From: Stigmatella aurantiaca
GTDB taxonomy: Bacteria; Myxococcota; Myxococcia; Myxococcales; Myxococcaceae
Assembly: GCF_900109545.1 (NCBI RefSeq)
Contig: NZ_FOAP01000001.1
Span: 620,001 to 684,000, forward strand
Length of the DNA stretch: 64,000 nucleotides
Reading direction: 5' to 3'
Positions 23,592 to 31,478 of the stretch are shown piece after piece. The position numbers and the translations under genes are program-made. Under the pieces are notes generated by a model. The model ran no database searches. It had not been told where the DNA came from and saw only the letters and a program-made list of their open reading frames with translations. Position 1 is the first letter of the stretch; every line of letters begins with the position of its first letter.

Positions 23592-24782
23592 ATGAGCTCG
23601 AAGCGGATGAAGACGGTGGCGGTGCACGCGGGCAGCCGGCTGGCGGACAGCAAGTCCCAGCCGCTGGTGCCCGCCATCCACATGTCCACCGTGGGCTGGT
23701 TCGACAGCAGCGAGGACCTGGACGGGGCGCTGGACGGCAAGGACTACGTCTACTCGCGCATCAGCGCCCAGAACACCGCGCTCCTGGAGGAGGCGGTGGC
23801 GGCGCTGGAGGGCGCGGAAGGCTGCGTCTCCTACGCCAGCGGCATGGCGGCCCTGCGCGCGGTGTTCGAGGCGCAGAACCTCCAGCGGGGGGACCGGGTA
23901 CTCATGCCCGGGGATGGGTATGGCGTCACGCGCGCGCTCTACAAGGCCCTGTGCGCCCGCCAGGGCGTGGAGCTCCATGCGCTGTCCCTGTCCGAGGCGA
24001 GCGCCCCCGCGCGCATCGCCGAGCTGCGGCCGAAGCTCGTGCTCGCCGAGAGCATCACCAACCCGCTCTTGTCCGTGCCGGACATCCGCGCCCTGGCGCG
24101 GGCCTGTGAGCAGGTGGGCGCCGCGCTCGCGGTGGATGCCACCTTCCCGTCTCCGTATGGGCAGCGAGCCCTCTCGCTCGGGGCGCACTACGCCGTCCAG
24201 TCCGCGACGAAGTGGCTCAACGGGCACAGCGATGCGCTGGTGGGCACGGTGAGCGCCTCGCGCGAGCGGCTCGCCCCCCTGCGGTCCATGCGCCTGCTGG
24301 CCGGGGATGTGCTGGGGCCGTTCGAGGCCTGGCTCACCCTGCGCGGCCTGCGCACGTTGCCGGTGCGCATGAAGGCCCACTGCGAGCACGCGGCGCACGT
24401 GGCCCGGCGCCTGGCGGAGTCCCCGCTGCTGGAGCGGGTCTATTACCCCGGGTTGCCTTCCCATCCGGACCACGCCGTGGCCCAGGCGGTGCTGGAGGGC
24501 GGGTTCGGGCCCATGGTGGCCTTTGAAATCAAGGGTGCGAACCGGGCTGCCTCCTTCCGCGTCCTGGAGGCGCTGCGGGTGGCGCGGCCGGGGCCTTCGC
24601 TGGGGGACGTGTGCACGCTGGTGATGCACGCGGCCAGCGCCAGCGCGCGCCGGATGACGCCCGAGGAGCGCGCGGCGGCCGGGATTCGCGAGAATCTCAT
24701 CCGCGTGTCCGTGGGGCTGGAGGACCCGGACGACATCGTGGAGGACCTGCTCGGCGCGGTGGAACGGAGGAATACGCCGTGA
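23592..24782 (+). CDS. Cys/Met metabolism PLP-dependent enzyme (cystathionine gamma-synthase/lyase family)
   Basis: This fold-type I PLP enzyme of 396 residues has the active-site Lys207 in SATKWLNGHSD. The phosphate-binding segment is YASGMAALRA (81-90). Y54-x-R56 lie in YVYSRIS, as in the gamma family. The strand usually reading D-N-T-F is D-A-T-F-PSP here (182-188). It could be a cystathionine gamma-synthase, a cystathionine beta/gamma-lyase or a methionine gamma-lyase; the residues that separate these activities cannot be judged by eye. It lies between trxB and moaC and overlaps the moaC start by 4 bp. That suggests a sulfur-handling operon. Confidence 0.9.
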   Translation: MSSKRMKTVAVHAGSRLADSKSQPLVPAIHMSTVGWFDSSEDLDGALDGKDYVYSRISAQNTALLEEAVAALEGAEGCVSYASGMAALRAVFEAQNLQRGDRVLMPGDGYGVTRALYKALCARQGVELHALSLSEASAPARIAELRPKLVLAESITNPLLSVPDIRALARACEQVGAALAVDATFPSPYGQRALSLGAHYAVQSATKWLNGHSDALVGTVSASRERLAPLRSMRLLAGDVLGPFEAWLTLRGLRTLPVRMKAHCEHAAHVARRLAESPLLERVYYPGLPSHPDHAVAQAVLEGGFGPMVAFEIKGANRAASFRVLEALRVARPGPSLGDVCTLVMHAASASARRMTPEERAAAGIRENLIRVSVGLEDPDDIVEDLLGAVERRNTP

Positions 24783-25249
24783 AGATGGTGGACGTGGGCG
24801 GAAAGAAGAAGACCGGGCGGGTGGCGGTGGCCGTCGCGCGCCTGCGCATGCTCGCCGCGACGCTCGAGCGCATCCAGCAGGGCAAGGTGGAGAAAGGGGA
24901 TGTGCTGGCCGCGGCGCGGCTCGCGGGCATCATGGCCGCCAAGCGCACCCCGGACGTGGTGCCGCTGTGCCACCCCATCGCGCTGTCGGGCGTGGAGGTG
25001 ACGCTGGCCCCGTTCGAGGCGGGGCTGGAGGTGCGCGTGGAGGTCCGCACCGTGGACCGCACGGGCGTGGAGATGGAGGCGCTCACGGCGGCGTGTGCCG
25101 CGGCCCTCACCGTCTACGACATGTGCAAGAGCGTGGACCGGGGCATGGTCATCGAGAACGTGCAGCTCGAGCACAAGTCCGGAGGCCGCTCCGGCACCTG
25201 GAACCGGACGGAGCCCAAGCCCCCGCGCCGGGCGGCCCGCAAGGGTTAG
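24779..25249 (+). CDS. moaC: Cyclic pyranopterin monophosphate synthase MoaC
   Basis: This protein of 156 residues matches MoaC throughout. It has GRVAVAVARLRM near the N-terminus, TPDVVPLCHPI with H65, EALTAACAA, and the catalytic pair D114 and K117 in VYDMCKSVDR. MoaC converts the 3',8-cH2GTP made by MoaA into cyclic pyranopterin monophosphate, the second step of molybdenum cofactor synthesis. The start is GTG 24779, overlapping the upstream stop and preceded by GGAGGAAT. No moaA is in the window. The 3' end overlaps the convergent Nudix gene by 4 bp. The Lys/Arg-rich C-terminal tail is unusual but short. Confidence 0.95.
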   Translation: MKMVDVGGKKKTGRVAVAVARLRMLAATLERIQQGKVEKGDVLAAARLAGIMAAKRTPDVVPLCHPIALSGVEVTLAPFEAGLEVRVEVRTVDRTGVEMEALTAACAAALTVYDMCKSVDRGMVIENVQLEHKSGGRSGTWNRTEPKPPRRAARKG

Positions 25250-25803
25250 CGCGCGGCGTCCGCGTGCAGCCGCGCCAGGTGGAAGGCGGCCACGATGATG
25301 GCGTGGGTGATGTGGCCCTCGCGGATGAGGCGCGGCACGTCCGCGTAGGGGTGCAGCTCCACGACGAGGTCCTCCCCCTCGTCCGGGCGGCCCCCGTGCT
25401 TCTGCACGCAGTCGCGCGCGAGGAAGGAGTAGCAGGTGTTGCCCTGGAGGGCGGGGTTGGGCCTCACGCTCCCCAGCGCCTCCACCCGGCCCGGCACGTA
25501 GCCCGTCTCCTCTTCCAGCTCCCGGGCCGCGGCCACCGCCGGGTCTTCCCCCGCCTCCACGAGGCCCCCCGGAATCTCCAGGGTGCTGTCGCACGTGCCG
25601 AAGCGGAACTGCCGCACCAGGACAATGCGCTCATCGGGCGTCAGGGCGATGATGTTCACCCAGTCCGGCGTGTCGATGAGCAGGCGCGGGTGCTCATGGC
25701 CCGTGCGCGGGTCGGCGAAGATGTCGCTGCGGACCTTGGCGATGCGGTAGTCGTGCTCGAGGCCACGGCGCAGGCGCTGCCAGGGACGGGGAAGGGGGGA
25801 CAC
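25246..25803 (-). CDS. Nudix hydrolase, ADP-ribose pyrophosphatase-like
   Basis: The protein has 185 residues. The full Nudix box is present: G-G-L-V-E-A-G-E-D, seven residues later R-E-L-E-E-E-T-G (about 99-121). An upstream strand reads ALTPDERIVLVRQFRFG and a conserved Pro-rich turn SVRPNPALQGN follows, as in ADP-ribose/NADH pyrophosphatases of the NudF type. The start is GTG 25803. It is likely last in a minus-strand operon after the SirB1-like gene (14-bp gap). Its role is housecleaning of nucleoside diphosphate compounds; the exact substrate is uncertain. Confidence 0.9.
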   Translation of the reverse strand: MSPLPRPWQRLRRGLEHDYRIAKVRSDIFADPRTGHEHPRLLIDTPDWVNIIALTPDERIVLVRQFRFGTCDSTLEIPGGLVEAGEDPAVAAARELEEETGYVPGRVEALGSVRPNPALQGNTCYSFLARDCVQKHGGRPDEGEDLVVELHPYADVPRLIREGHITHAIIVAAFHLARLHADAAR

Positions 25804-25817
25804 GGGGGCTCCAGACG

Positions 25818-26672
25818 TCAGTTGAGCTGCTCCAACCGCTCGCGCAGCTCCTTGGACAGCAGCTCCAGGCGGTCGCGGTCTGGCGCGTCCGGGGACAGCT
25901 CCAGGCAGCGGTCCACATCCTTGAGGGAGGCGCGGAACGCCCCCACCTTCATCAGCAGCAGGGCGCGCGTGCGCAGCTCCCCCGGGTGGTCCGGGGCCAG
26001 CAGCAGCAGCAGGTCCACCACGGTGAGCCCTCGCTCGGCGTCGTCCCGCTCCAGGTACACGCGCTTCAAGTTGGAGAGCATCCGGTAGGTGATGAGCTCC
26101 ACGGGCGCGGGGGCCAGCTTGGCGCTGTCGAAGCGCAGCTGCGGCGCCACGCGCTTGAGCAGCTCCTCGCAGCCGTGCTCGGTGAGGATGTCGCCGTTGT
26201 GGAACGGATCAATGACCAGCTTGTGGTCCCCGGCGTTGCACGCCACCAGGAAGTGGCCCGGGAACGCCACGCCGTACAGGGGGATGCCTGCCCGCCGGGC
26301 AACTTCCAGGTACACCACGGACAGGGTGATGGGCAGCCCCACCTTGTGGGCCAGCACATGGTCCAGGAAGCTGTTGTTGGGCGAGAAGTAGTCCTTCTCG
26401 TTGCCGCGGAAGCCCTCGATGTCCGCCAGGACGTGGCGCAGGGCCCGCAGCCGGGACAGGGACTCGCCTTGCTCGAACTGGCGCTCGACTTCCACCGACA
26501 CCCGGGCAGCCAGCATGTCCAGCGTGTGCAAACACGCGGCGGTGTCCAGCGTGGGGTTGGCGAGGGTGGCGATGGCCAGGGCCGCCAGATCCAGGCGGGG
26601 CGGATCCGCAGCCAGGGCGGAGACCAGGCGCTCCCGGGCCAGCGGAGAACCGAATCCGGAGGAGAAGTTCAC
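25818..26672 (-). CDS. SirB1-like transglutaminase/TPR protein
   Basis: This protein of about 284 residues matches the SirB1 family. It has a transglutaminase-like N-terminal half with DYFSPNNSFLDHVLAHKVGLP-type spacing, LSVVYLEVARRAGIP, and GVAFPGHFLVAC with the conserved His. A TPR-like C-terminal part runs RMLSNLKRVYL...ALLLMKVGAFRASLKDVDRCL. The family is cytoplasmic and its biochemical activity is unknown. The frame continues to a TTG at 26708. I prefer GTG 26672, but neither has a strong ribosome binding site. The gene sits in a minus-strand run between the small 92-residue gene and the Nudix gene. Confidence 0.85.
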   Translation of the reverse strand: MNFSSGFGSPLARERLVSALAADPPRLDLAALAIATLANPTLDTAACLHTLDMLAARVSVEVERQFEQGESLSRLRALRHVLADIEGFRGNEKDYFSPNNSFLDHVLAHKVGLPITLSVVYLEVARRAGIPLYGVAFPGHFLVACNAGDHKLVIDPFHNGDILTEHGCEELLKRVAPQLRFDSAKLAPAPVELITYRMLSNLKRVYLERDDAERGLTVVDLLLLLAPDHPGELRTRALLLMKVGAFRASLKDVDRCLELSPDAPDRDRLELLSKELRERLEQLN

Positions 26673-26725
26673 ACAGCAAGGACTAACCCACCTGAGGCCG
26701 AACGGCAAAGGCAGGGAAGCGCTCG

Positions 26726-27004
26726 TTAGAACGTGGGAGGAGGGCGTGCGGGCAGCCGGCCCTTGACCTCGGCCCGCAAGGCGATCTGCGCCGAGATGAG
26801 CCCGGCGAGCAGGCCGTCCTCGTACTCGAACGTCGGATGTTCCTTGAGTTCCGGGAAGTCATGCGCGTTGCGCAGGTCCTCCGGGCCGATGTTGGGCACC
26901 GCCTCGCGGGCCAACCGGAGCACCTTGGCCTGTTGCTGGGAAATCATCCGATCGAAGAGCTGATGGGAAAGCTCCAGCATCTCGTGCGCTACCGCTTCGG
27001 TCAT
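26726..27004 (-). CDS. Small conserved-looking helical protein
   Basis: This 92-residue protein starts at the ATG at 27004, preceded by AGGCAGGAC. It is helical, with repeated Leu/Met heptad-like spacing at the N-terminus (MLELSHQLFDRM). Near the end is a GLLAGLISAQIALRAEV helix. It has no signal peptide and no Cys. It follows the YiiX-like gene by 23 bp and precedes the SirB1-like gene on the same strand. I do not recognise it; the helical character would fit a small partner or regulatory protein. Confidence 0.65.
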   Translation of the reverse strand: MTEAVAHEMLELSHQLFDRMISQQQAKVLRLAREAVPNIGPEDLRNAHDFPELKEHPTFEYEDGLLAGLISAQIALRAEVKGRLPARPPPTF

Positions 27005-27027
27005 CGTCCTGCCTCGGGGTTCATGGG

Positions 27028-28611
27028 TCACTTCTGGGCGATGTCCCACTTCAGCCGCCGGTAGCTCTGGCGGAAGGAGAGGGCATCCCCCTCGATAGCG
27101 GCCTGCCCCTGCTCGCGTCCATCCAGAAAGGCGACGAAGTCGAGTTGTCGGCCGGGCAAGCCGTACTCCTGGTCGAACAGCTTGACGAGCGCGTTGGCGG
27201 GCAGGGTGCGCCGGCCCGCCACCTCCACCAGGCCGATGCGCAGGCCCGTCATGCCCTCGGAGGGCGCATAGGCCTTGTAGACGAGCTCCGTGCACACCAG
27301 CGTCGCGTCCGAGAAGAAGTCGAAGTCGAAGTCGTAGGGGCGGCCCTGGTAGGTGAACGCCCGCACGATGGCCTGCGCCTTCTCCCGGAGCGGCAGCCGG
27401 GGCCGCAGCACGCCTAGGTAGTCCACGCGCATGCCGTGCTCGGGGCCGGTGAAGGAGACGCCCTCGCTGATGGATTCGATGATGCGCAAGGCGTCCCCGT
27501 GCCCGTCCGTGCCCTGGTAGCGCGCCCACTTCTCCGGGAAGAGCCGGGCCAGGTGCTCGCCGAGCGTCCGGGGCTGGCCGGGCAAGGTGGCGAGCCACGC
27601 CGCCACGTCCGCGTCCCCGTCGAAGTGGGCGGAGAGCTGCTCCGGCGTGCCCACGTACAGCTCCGCATGGGGCCAGAAGCCCGGCAGGCCGATGTTGGAG
27701 AGGTACCAGTTCTGCCGCGCGACGAGGATGTCTCCCGGCTGCGTCCTCTCCAGCACCGACAGGACCTGCTCGCGGGAGATGAGGGGCTTGCCCTGGCGGG
27801 CCACGCGCGTGTCGCCCATCCACTCGGCCACGGAGCGCTGCACGGGGAAAATGGCCCGCGCCGCGTTGTCCTGGACGGCATCCTTGGCCGCCACGGTGAA
27901 GAAGGCGGGGCCCCGCTGGAGAAGCTTGCCCCGGGCCACCTCGGAGGCGGCCTTCATCTCCTGGAGGGCCCAGACTGTCAGGGGCAGCTTGTGCGCCCCG
28001 GCCTTCTTCAGGAGGCCGCGGGCCTGCTCCCGGTAGCGATCGCCCGTGTAGAGCTGGGCCGCGGTGGAGATGTGGATGACCTTCTGCTTGAACTGCGTGA
28101 AGGCGCGGGCAGGCAGGCCGTATTCCGCGGAGGGCTCATCCAGGAGCACCTCCAACTGCTTCCGGCCATTCGTCAGCTCCGCGTAGGTGAGCCCGTGGGC
28201 CAGCTCCGTGGTGAGCGCCGTGTGGGTGAGCAGGTAGCCCCAGCCGTGCTTCGCGGGCTGGGTCAGCGAGGGCACCGTCACGAAGTTCCAGTAGCGCTGG
28301 CGGATGATCTCCGTGGAGACGAAGTAGTCGAAGAAGGCCGCCCAGGTGGTGAGCAGCGTGTGCTTCTGCCCGGGGGTGTAGGGGATGGACTGATCCTGCA
28401 GGTAGAGGGCGCGCTGGGCGAGGAGCTGCTCCTGCAGGGCCCGGAGCCCGGCCGCGTGGCGCTGGAGGGCCTGGAGATCCTGCTGGGCCAGGAACGCGAA
28501 GGAGCCCGGGTCCAGCTCATAGACGCCGAGGGGCTGAGCCGGGGCGGGCGGAGGGGCCGGGGGGGCACCGGAGAGCGTGAGGAGGGCCAACAGCAGGGGG
28601 GCGGAGGGCAT
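27028..28611 (-). CDS. Exported protein with YiiX/YebB-like (permuted NlpC/P60) domain
   Basis: The protein is about 527 residues, with a short N-terminal hydrophobic signal (PLLLALLTLSG). Residues about 25-275 are helical and of unknown function. The C-terminal part has the permuted papain-like features of the YiiX/YebB group. It has ERTQPGDILVARQNW, a His in WPHAELYVG (about residue 315), and much later a Cys in LVCTELVYKAY (about 440). Such enzymes hydrolyse peptide, amide or ester bonds in cell wall or lipid substrates. The long N-terminal domain makes it much larger than typical YiiX (about 200 residues). It is first in the minus-strand run leading to the Nudix gene. Confidence 0.85.
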   Translation of the reverse strand: MPSAPLLLALLTLSGAPPAPPPAPAQPLGVYELDPGSFAFLAQQDLQALQRHAAGLRALQEQLLAQRALYLQDQSIPYTPGQKHTLLTTWAAFFDYFVSTEIIRQRYWNFVTVPSLTQPAKHGWGYLLTHTALTTELAHGLTYAELTNGRKQLEVLLDEPSAEYGLPARAFTQFKQKVIHISTAAQLYTGDRYREQARGLLKKAGAHKLPLTVWALQEMKAASEVARGKLLQRGPAFFTVAAKDAVQDNAARAIFPVQRSVAEWMGDTRVARQGKPLISREQVLSVLERTQPGDILVARQNWYLSNIGLPGFWPHAELYVGTPEQLSAHFDGDADVAAWLATLPGQPRTLGEHLARLFPEKWARYQGTDGHGDALRIIESISEGVSFTGPEHGMRVDYLGVLRPRLPLREKAQAIVRAFTYQGRPYDFDFDFFSDATLVCTELVYKAYAPSEGMTGLRIGLVEVAGRRTLPANALVKLFDQEYGLPGRQLDFVAFLDGREQGQAAIEGDALSFRQSYRRLKWDIAQK

Positions 28612-28754
28612 GGCGGGGGCGGGTCCAGCAGGAGACCCCGCCAATCTACCCTGGAGAGGCCCAGGACGGCTGCCTGCCCGGCCTGTGGGCGGTGCGGGCG
28701 GTGGCGTCCGGGGTAGCCCGGCGTGGGAAGCATCCCCAGCTTTCAGGAATGCAA

Positions 28755-28773
28755 CCCAGCCCCTGAGGCTGGG
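28755..28773 (+). promoter_or_regulatory. Hairpin in the leader of the DUF2795 gene
   Basis: CCCAGCC (28755-28761) and GGCTGGG (28767-28773) pair perfectly over a 5-nt loop, 19 bp before the ATG at 28793. With the AAAGG ribosome binding site just beyond it, the hairpin could influence translation or mRNA stability. It may also be a terminator for readthrough from the left. Confidence 0.35.
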
Positions 28774-28792
28774 CAGAAAGGCGGTTTATTCG

Positions 28793-29110
28793 ATGGCTTA
28801 CGGACAGGCGGAGAACCCGGCGCTCTCGATCCCCACCCACTTGGACGCGGTGGAGTATCCGGTGTGGCGTGAGCAGCTTGCCAAGGCGGCTGCGGACAAC
28901 GGTGCCTCCATTGATGTCATCAACGTCCTCAAGTGTTTGCCTCGCTCGCAGTACGAGTCGAAGGAGCAGGTGCAGCGCGACCTGGCCGAGGCGGCGCGGC
29001 GGTTCGCCACTGGCAACCATGACGAGGACGATGGGGTGGCGCGTGACCGGCGCAACATCGGCAGGGACTTGGTGGAGAACGCTCCTCCGGGGAACTCGCG
29101 TCATCCTTGA
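28793..29110 (+). CDS. DUF2795 family protein
   Basis: This 105-residue protein has the DUF2795 core: YPVWREQLAKAAADNGAS, VINVLKCLPRSQYESKEQV and DLAEAARRFA (about 20-75). An acidic, probably disordered tail follows. The family is small, soluble and of unknown function. It often occurs in actinobacteria and myxobacteria, sometimes near stress genes. The start at ATG 28793 is supported by AAAGG nearby. It is divergent from the YiiX-like gene and stands alone, with 58 bp to the next lipoprotein gene. Confidence 0.8.
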   Translation: MAYGQAENPALSIPTHLDAVEYPVWREQLAKAAADNGASIDVINVLKCLPRSQYESKEQVQRDLAEAARRFATGNHDEDDGVARDRRNIGRDLVENAPPGNSRHP

Positions 29111-29168
29111 GCGGGGACGTGGAAGAGGCTCGCGGGCGCTGGCGCTTTCTGCCAGCGTCCGGGGCCGT

Positions 29169-30062
29169 ATGGGCTTTCGACGACTTTCGTGGCTGTGCTG
29201 TGCCTGGCTGATGGCTTCCTGCACGAAGCCTCCCCCGCCGCTCGTGCCGGAGGCGGGGGTGCCGCCCGTGCGGCTCGAGTTCCGGCCTCCCGTGGACCGT
29301 GCCATGACGGAGCGGACGCAGAGCACGCGAGTGGTGGAGCGCGGCGGCCAGCGGAGGACGGAGTCGGTGGAGATGACCACCGTGACGCGCTTCACGGCCG
29401 CCGAGAATGGCTGGGAGCTGACCCAGACGGTTCCCCGGGCGCAATTGTCCCGGGAGGGCACGCCGGTGAGCTCCCCGGTGGATGGGCTGCTCACCCGGTT
29501 TCCCCTGAGCGTTCGGGTGGCCTCGGACGGGGCCTTCGTGAAGGTGAACAACGCCGGTGAGGCGCTGAAGGCGCTGCGGGCCATGGTGCCCGCGGGGCAG
29601 AGCCTGGAGGCGCTGGAGGCCTTTTGGTCCCCGGAGTCCGTGGAGGCGCGCGCCCGCCAGGAGTGGGAGGCGAAGTACGGCGGGTTGTTCCAGCGGAACC
29701 TGGCGGTGGGACAGCACACCTGGGCGGTGGACCGCTTTCCCTTGCCCGAGGGGGAGGCTGTGTACCTGCTGGAGCGCACGGTCACCGGCACGCGGTTGAC
29801 GGACCAGGGCGAGGCGCTGGTGCTGAGCCTGCGCTGTCTGGCGTCCCTGCCCGAGGAGGCGCCCGCGGAGCTTCAAGAGGTGATGCAGGCGGCGGGCTCG
29901 CCGCCGCTGACCCCGGGCGTGAGCTGTGAGGGGGAACAGGTGGTGGCGCGAGGGCTCTTCGTTCCAGTGAGCCGGACCTTGACGGTGCGTGCCCAGGGGG
30001 CGGAGGCACTCTGGACGCTGACGGCGCAAACGAAGCTGGAGCTGCTGGAGGAGGCACGATGA
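29169..30062 (+). CDS. Lipoprotein of unknown function
   Basis: This protein of 297 residues has a lipobox LMASC (Cys18) and a short Pro-rich linker. The mature part looks like one beta-rich globular domain. It has regularly spaced strands (TESVEMTTVTRFTAAENGWELTQTVPR, VRVASDGAFVKVNNAGEAL) and an amphipathic helix (QSLEALEAFWSPESVEARARQEWEAKYG). No family is recognised; related hypothetical lipoproteins are plausible in myxobacteria. Its stop overlaps the ATG of the CoA-binding gene by 4 bp, so the two are translated together. Confidence 0.8.
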   Translation: MGFRRLSWLCCAWLMASCTKPPPPLVPEAGVPPVRLEFRPPVDRAMTERTQSTRVVERGGQRRTESVEMTTVTRFTAAENGWELTQTVPRAQLSREGTPVSSPVDGLLTRFPLSVRVASDGAFVKVNNAGEALKALRAMVPAGQSLEALEAFWSPESVEARARQEWEAKYGGLFQRNLAVGQHTWAVDRFPLPEGEAVYLLERTVTGTRLTDQGEALVLSLRCLASLPEEAPAELQEVMQAAGSPPLTPGVSCEGEQVVARGLFVPVSRTLTVRAQGAEALWTLTAQTKLELLEEAR

Positions 30063-30502
30063 ACTTCCGGGACAACCTCATCGAGAGCGAGGCGGGCATC
30101 GAGCGCGTGGTGAAGGCCTCGAAGCGCGTGGCGGTGCTGGGCATCAAGACGGAGCAGCAGGCGGGGCAGCCCGCGCTCTATGTTCCGGAGTACCTGGTCC
30201 GGGCGGGGGTGGAGGTGGTGCCGGTCCCCGTGTACTACCCGGATGTGACGCACATCCTGGGCAAGCCCGTGTTCCGGCGGCTCGTGGACATTCCGGGCGA
30301 GGTGGACCTGGTGGACGTGTTCCGGCGCCCCCAGGACATCGATGCGCACGTGGACGACATCATCGCCAAGAAGCCGAAGGCGGTGTGGTTCCAGTCCGGC
30401 ATCCGCAATGCCGCCGCGGCCGAGAAGCTGGCCCAGGCGGGCATCCAGGTGGTCCAGGACCGGTGCCTGATGGTGGACCACCGGCGCTACGGCTCCCGCT
30501 GA
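30059..30502 (+). CDS. CoA-binding (CoA_binding_2) domain protein
   Basis: This 147-residue protein is a single Rossmann CoA-binding domain. VAVLGIKT is the first strand, then VPEYLVRAGVEVVPVPV, IPGEVDLVDVFRRPQDI and AVWFQSGIRNAAAAEKLAQAGIQVVQDRCLMV. This is the stand-alone form related to succinyl-CoA synthetase alpha subunits and YccU-like proteins. It may bind CoA or acyl-CoA; no catalytic His is evident. Its start overlaps the upstream lipoprotein gene (ATGA). It converges on the patatin gene. Confidence 0.9.
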   Translation: MNFRDNLIESEAGIERVVKASKRVAVLGIKTEQQAGQPALYVPEYLVRAGVEVVPVPVYYPDVTHILGKPVFRRLVDIPGEVDLVDVFRRPQDIDAHVDDIIAKKPKAVWFQSGIRNAAAAEKLAQAGIQVVQDRCLMVDHRRYGSR

Positions 30503-30511
30503 CGTCTCAGC

Positions 30512-31381
30512 TCATGACGCTTCGAACTTCTGGGGCGGCCGGGCCAGGGCCCGCTCCGCGGACAGCCGCGCCTGGTCCAGGGCGCCGAAGCCCCGCTCCA
30601 GCGTCGTCGGGGTCACGGGCGGCAGGTTGGACGTGACGACGTACACCGGCACCTTCCGGGTCTCCAGCAAGCTCAGCTGGAGCCGGAAGTGGTCGTGCCG
30701 CAGGGCCGCCGAGGCCGTCGCCAACCCCTGGGCGTACACCAGCGGGCCTCCGACGACCTTCCGCGTCTTGCTCGGCAGGTAGTGCACGAGCAGCACGTCC
30801 AGGTCCTTGCCGATGGCGTTCTCGCTCAGTGCCAGCGCGGGCGCCTTGTCCACCAGGCCTCCGTCCCAGTAGTGGGACTGCCCGATGGGCACCGAGCGGA
30901 ACAGGCCCGGGTAAGCACACGTGGCGTGGATGGCCGGGGCCAACTCACCCCGGGTGAACACGTCGTGCGTGCCCTGGGTGAGGTTCGCGGCCACCAGGAG
31001 CAGTGGGTGCGGCAGCTCCTCGAAGGTGCGCACCGGGAGGTTGTCCTCCAGCAGCGTCCGGAAGCGCTTCCCCTTGAGCAGGCCCGTGAAGCCATGCCCC
31101 TTGCGCACGTCCATCACCGCGCCAATGGGGTCCGGATCCCAGAAGTTCTCCTTCGTCTGCTTCAGCAGCAGCTCCTCCATCTCGGAGATCGGCATGCCCG
31201 CGGCCCCGAGCGCCGCCACCATGCCCCCCGCCGAGGTGCCCGCGTAGGCCGCGGGCTGGATGCCCGCGCTCGCCAGCCCCTTCAGGAAGCCGGCGTGGCC
31301 GTAGAAGCCGAAGTAACCCGCGGAGAGGACGAGTCCGATGCGTTTGCCGTCGAGGAGCTGGTGCAAGGTGGGAGTGGCCAT
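30512..31381 (-). CDS. Patatin-like phospholipase
   Basis: This 289-residue protein has the patatin Ser-Asp dyad: S50 in YAGTSAGGM and D173 in YWDGGLVDKAP. The oxyanion region is LSAGYFGFYGHAG rather than the common DGGGxRG, a variant seen in bacterial patatins. It has no signal peptide and is likely cytoplasmic or translocated. It hydrolyses acyl ester bonds of lipids. The ATG at 31381 gives the usual distance to the first strand. The gene is divergent from the ArsR-methyltransferase regulator across 97 bp that contain a palindrome next to the latter's start codon. Confidence 0.92.
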   Translation of the reverse strand: MATPTLHQLLDGKRIGLVLSAGYFGFYGHAGFLKGLASAGIQPAAYAGTSAGGMVAALGAAGMPISEMEELLLKQTKENFWDPDPIGAVMDVRKGHGFTGLLKGKRFRTLLEDNLPVRTFEELPHPLLLVAANLTQGTHDVFTRGELAPAIHATCAYPGLFRSVPIGQSHYWDGGLVDKAPALALSENAIGKDLDVLLVHYLPSKTRKVVGGPLVYAQGLATASAALRHDHFRLQLSLLETRKVPVYVVTSNLPPVTPTTLERGFGALDQARLSAERALARPPQKFEAS

Positions 31382-31454
31382 GACGCCCACATAGACGAGG
31401 GCTTCTCCGGGGGCAACGCATCGCGTCGCGCAACCCTGTGGTATCCGGCCGCGA

Positions 31455-31478
31455 ATCGATGTATGTTGATGCACCGAT
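31455..31478 (+). promoter_or_regulatory. Imperfect palindrome abutting the start codon of the ArsR-methyltransferase gene (candidate operator)
   Basis: ATCGATGTAT (31455-31464) and ATGCACCGAT (31469-31478) match as an inverted repeat at 8 of 10 positions around a 4-nt centre. It occupies bases -24 to -1 before the ATG at 31479, where a Shine-Dalgarno sequence would normally sit, and none is visible. An autoregulatory operator, possibly with a leaderless transcript, is the likeliest reading. It may also influence the divergent patatin gene. Confidence 0.5.
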
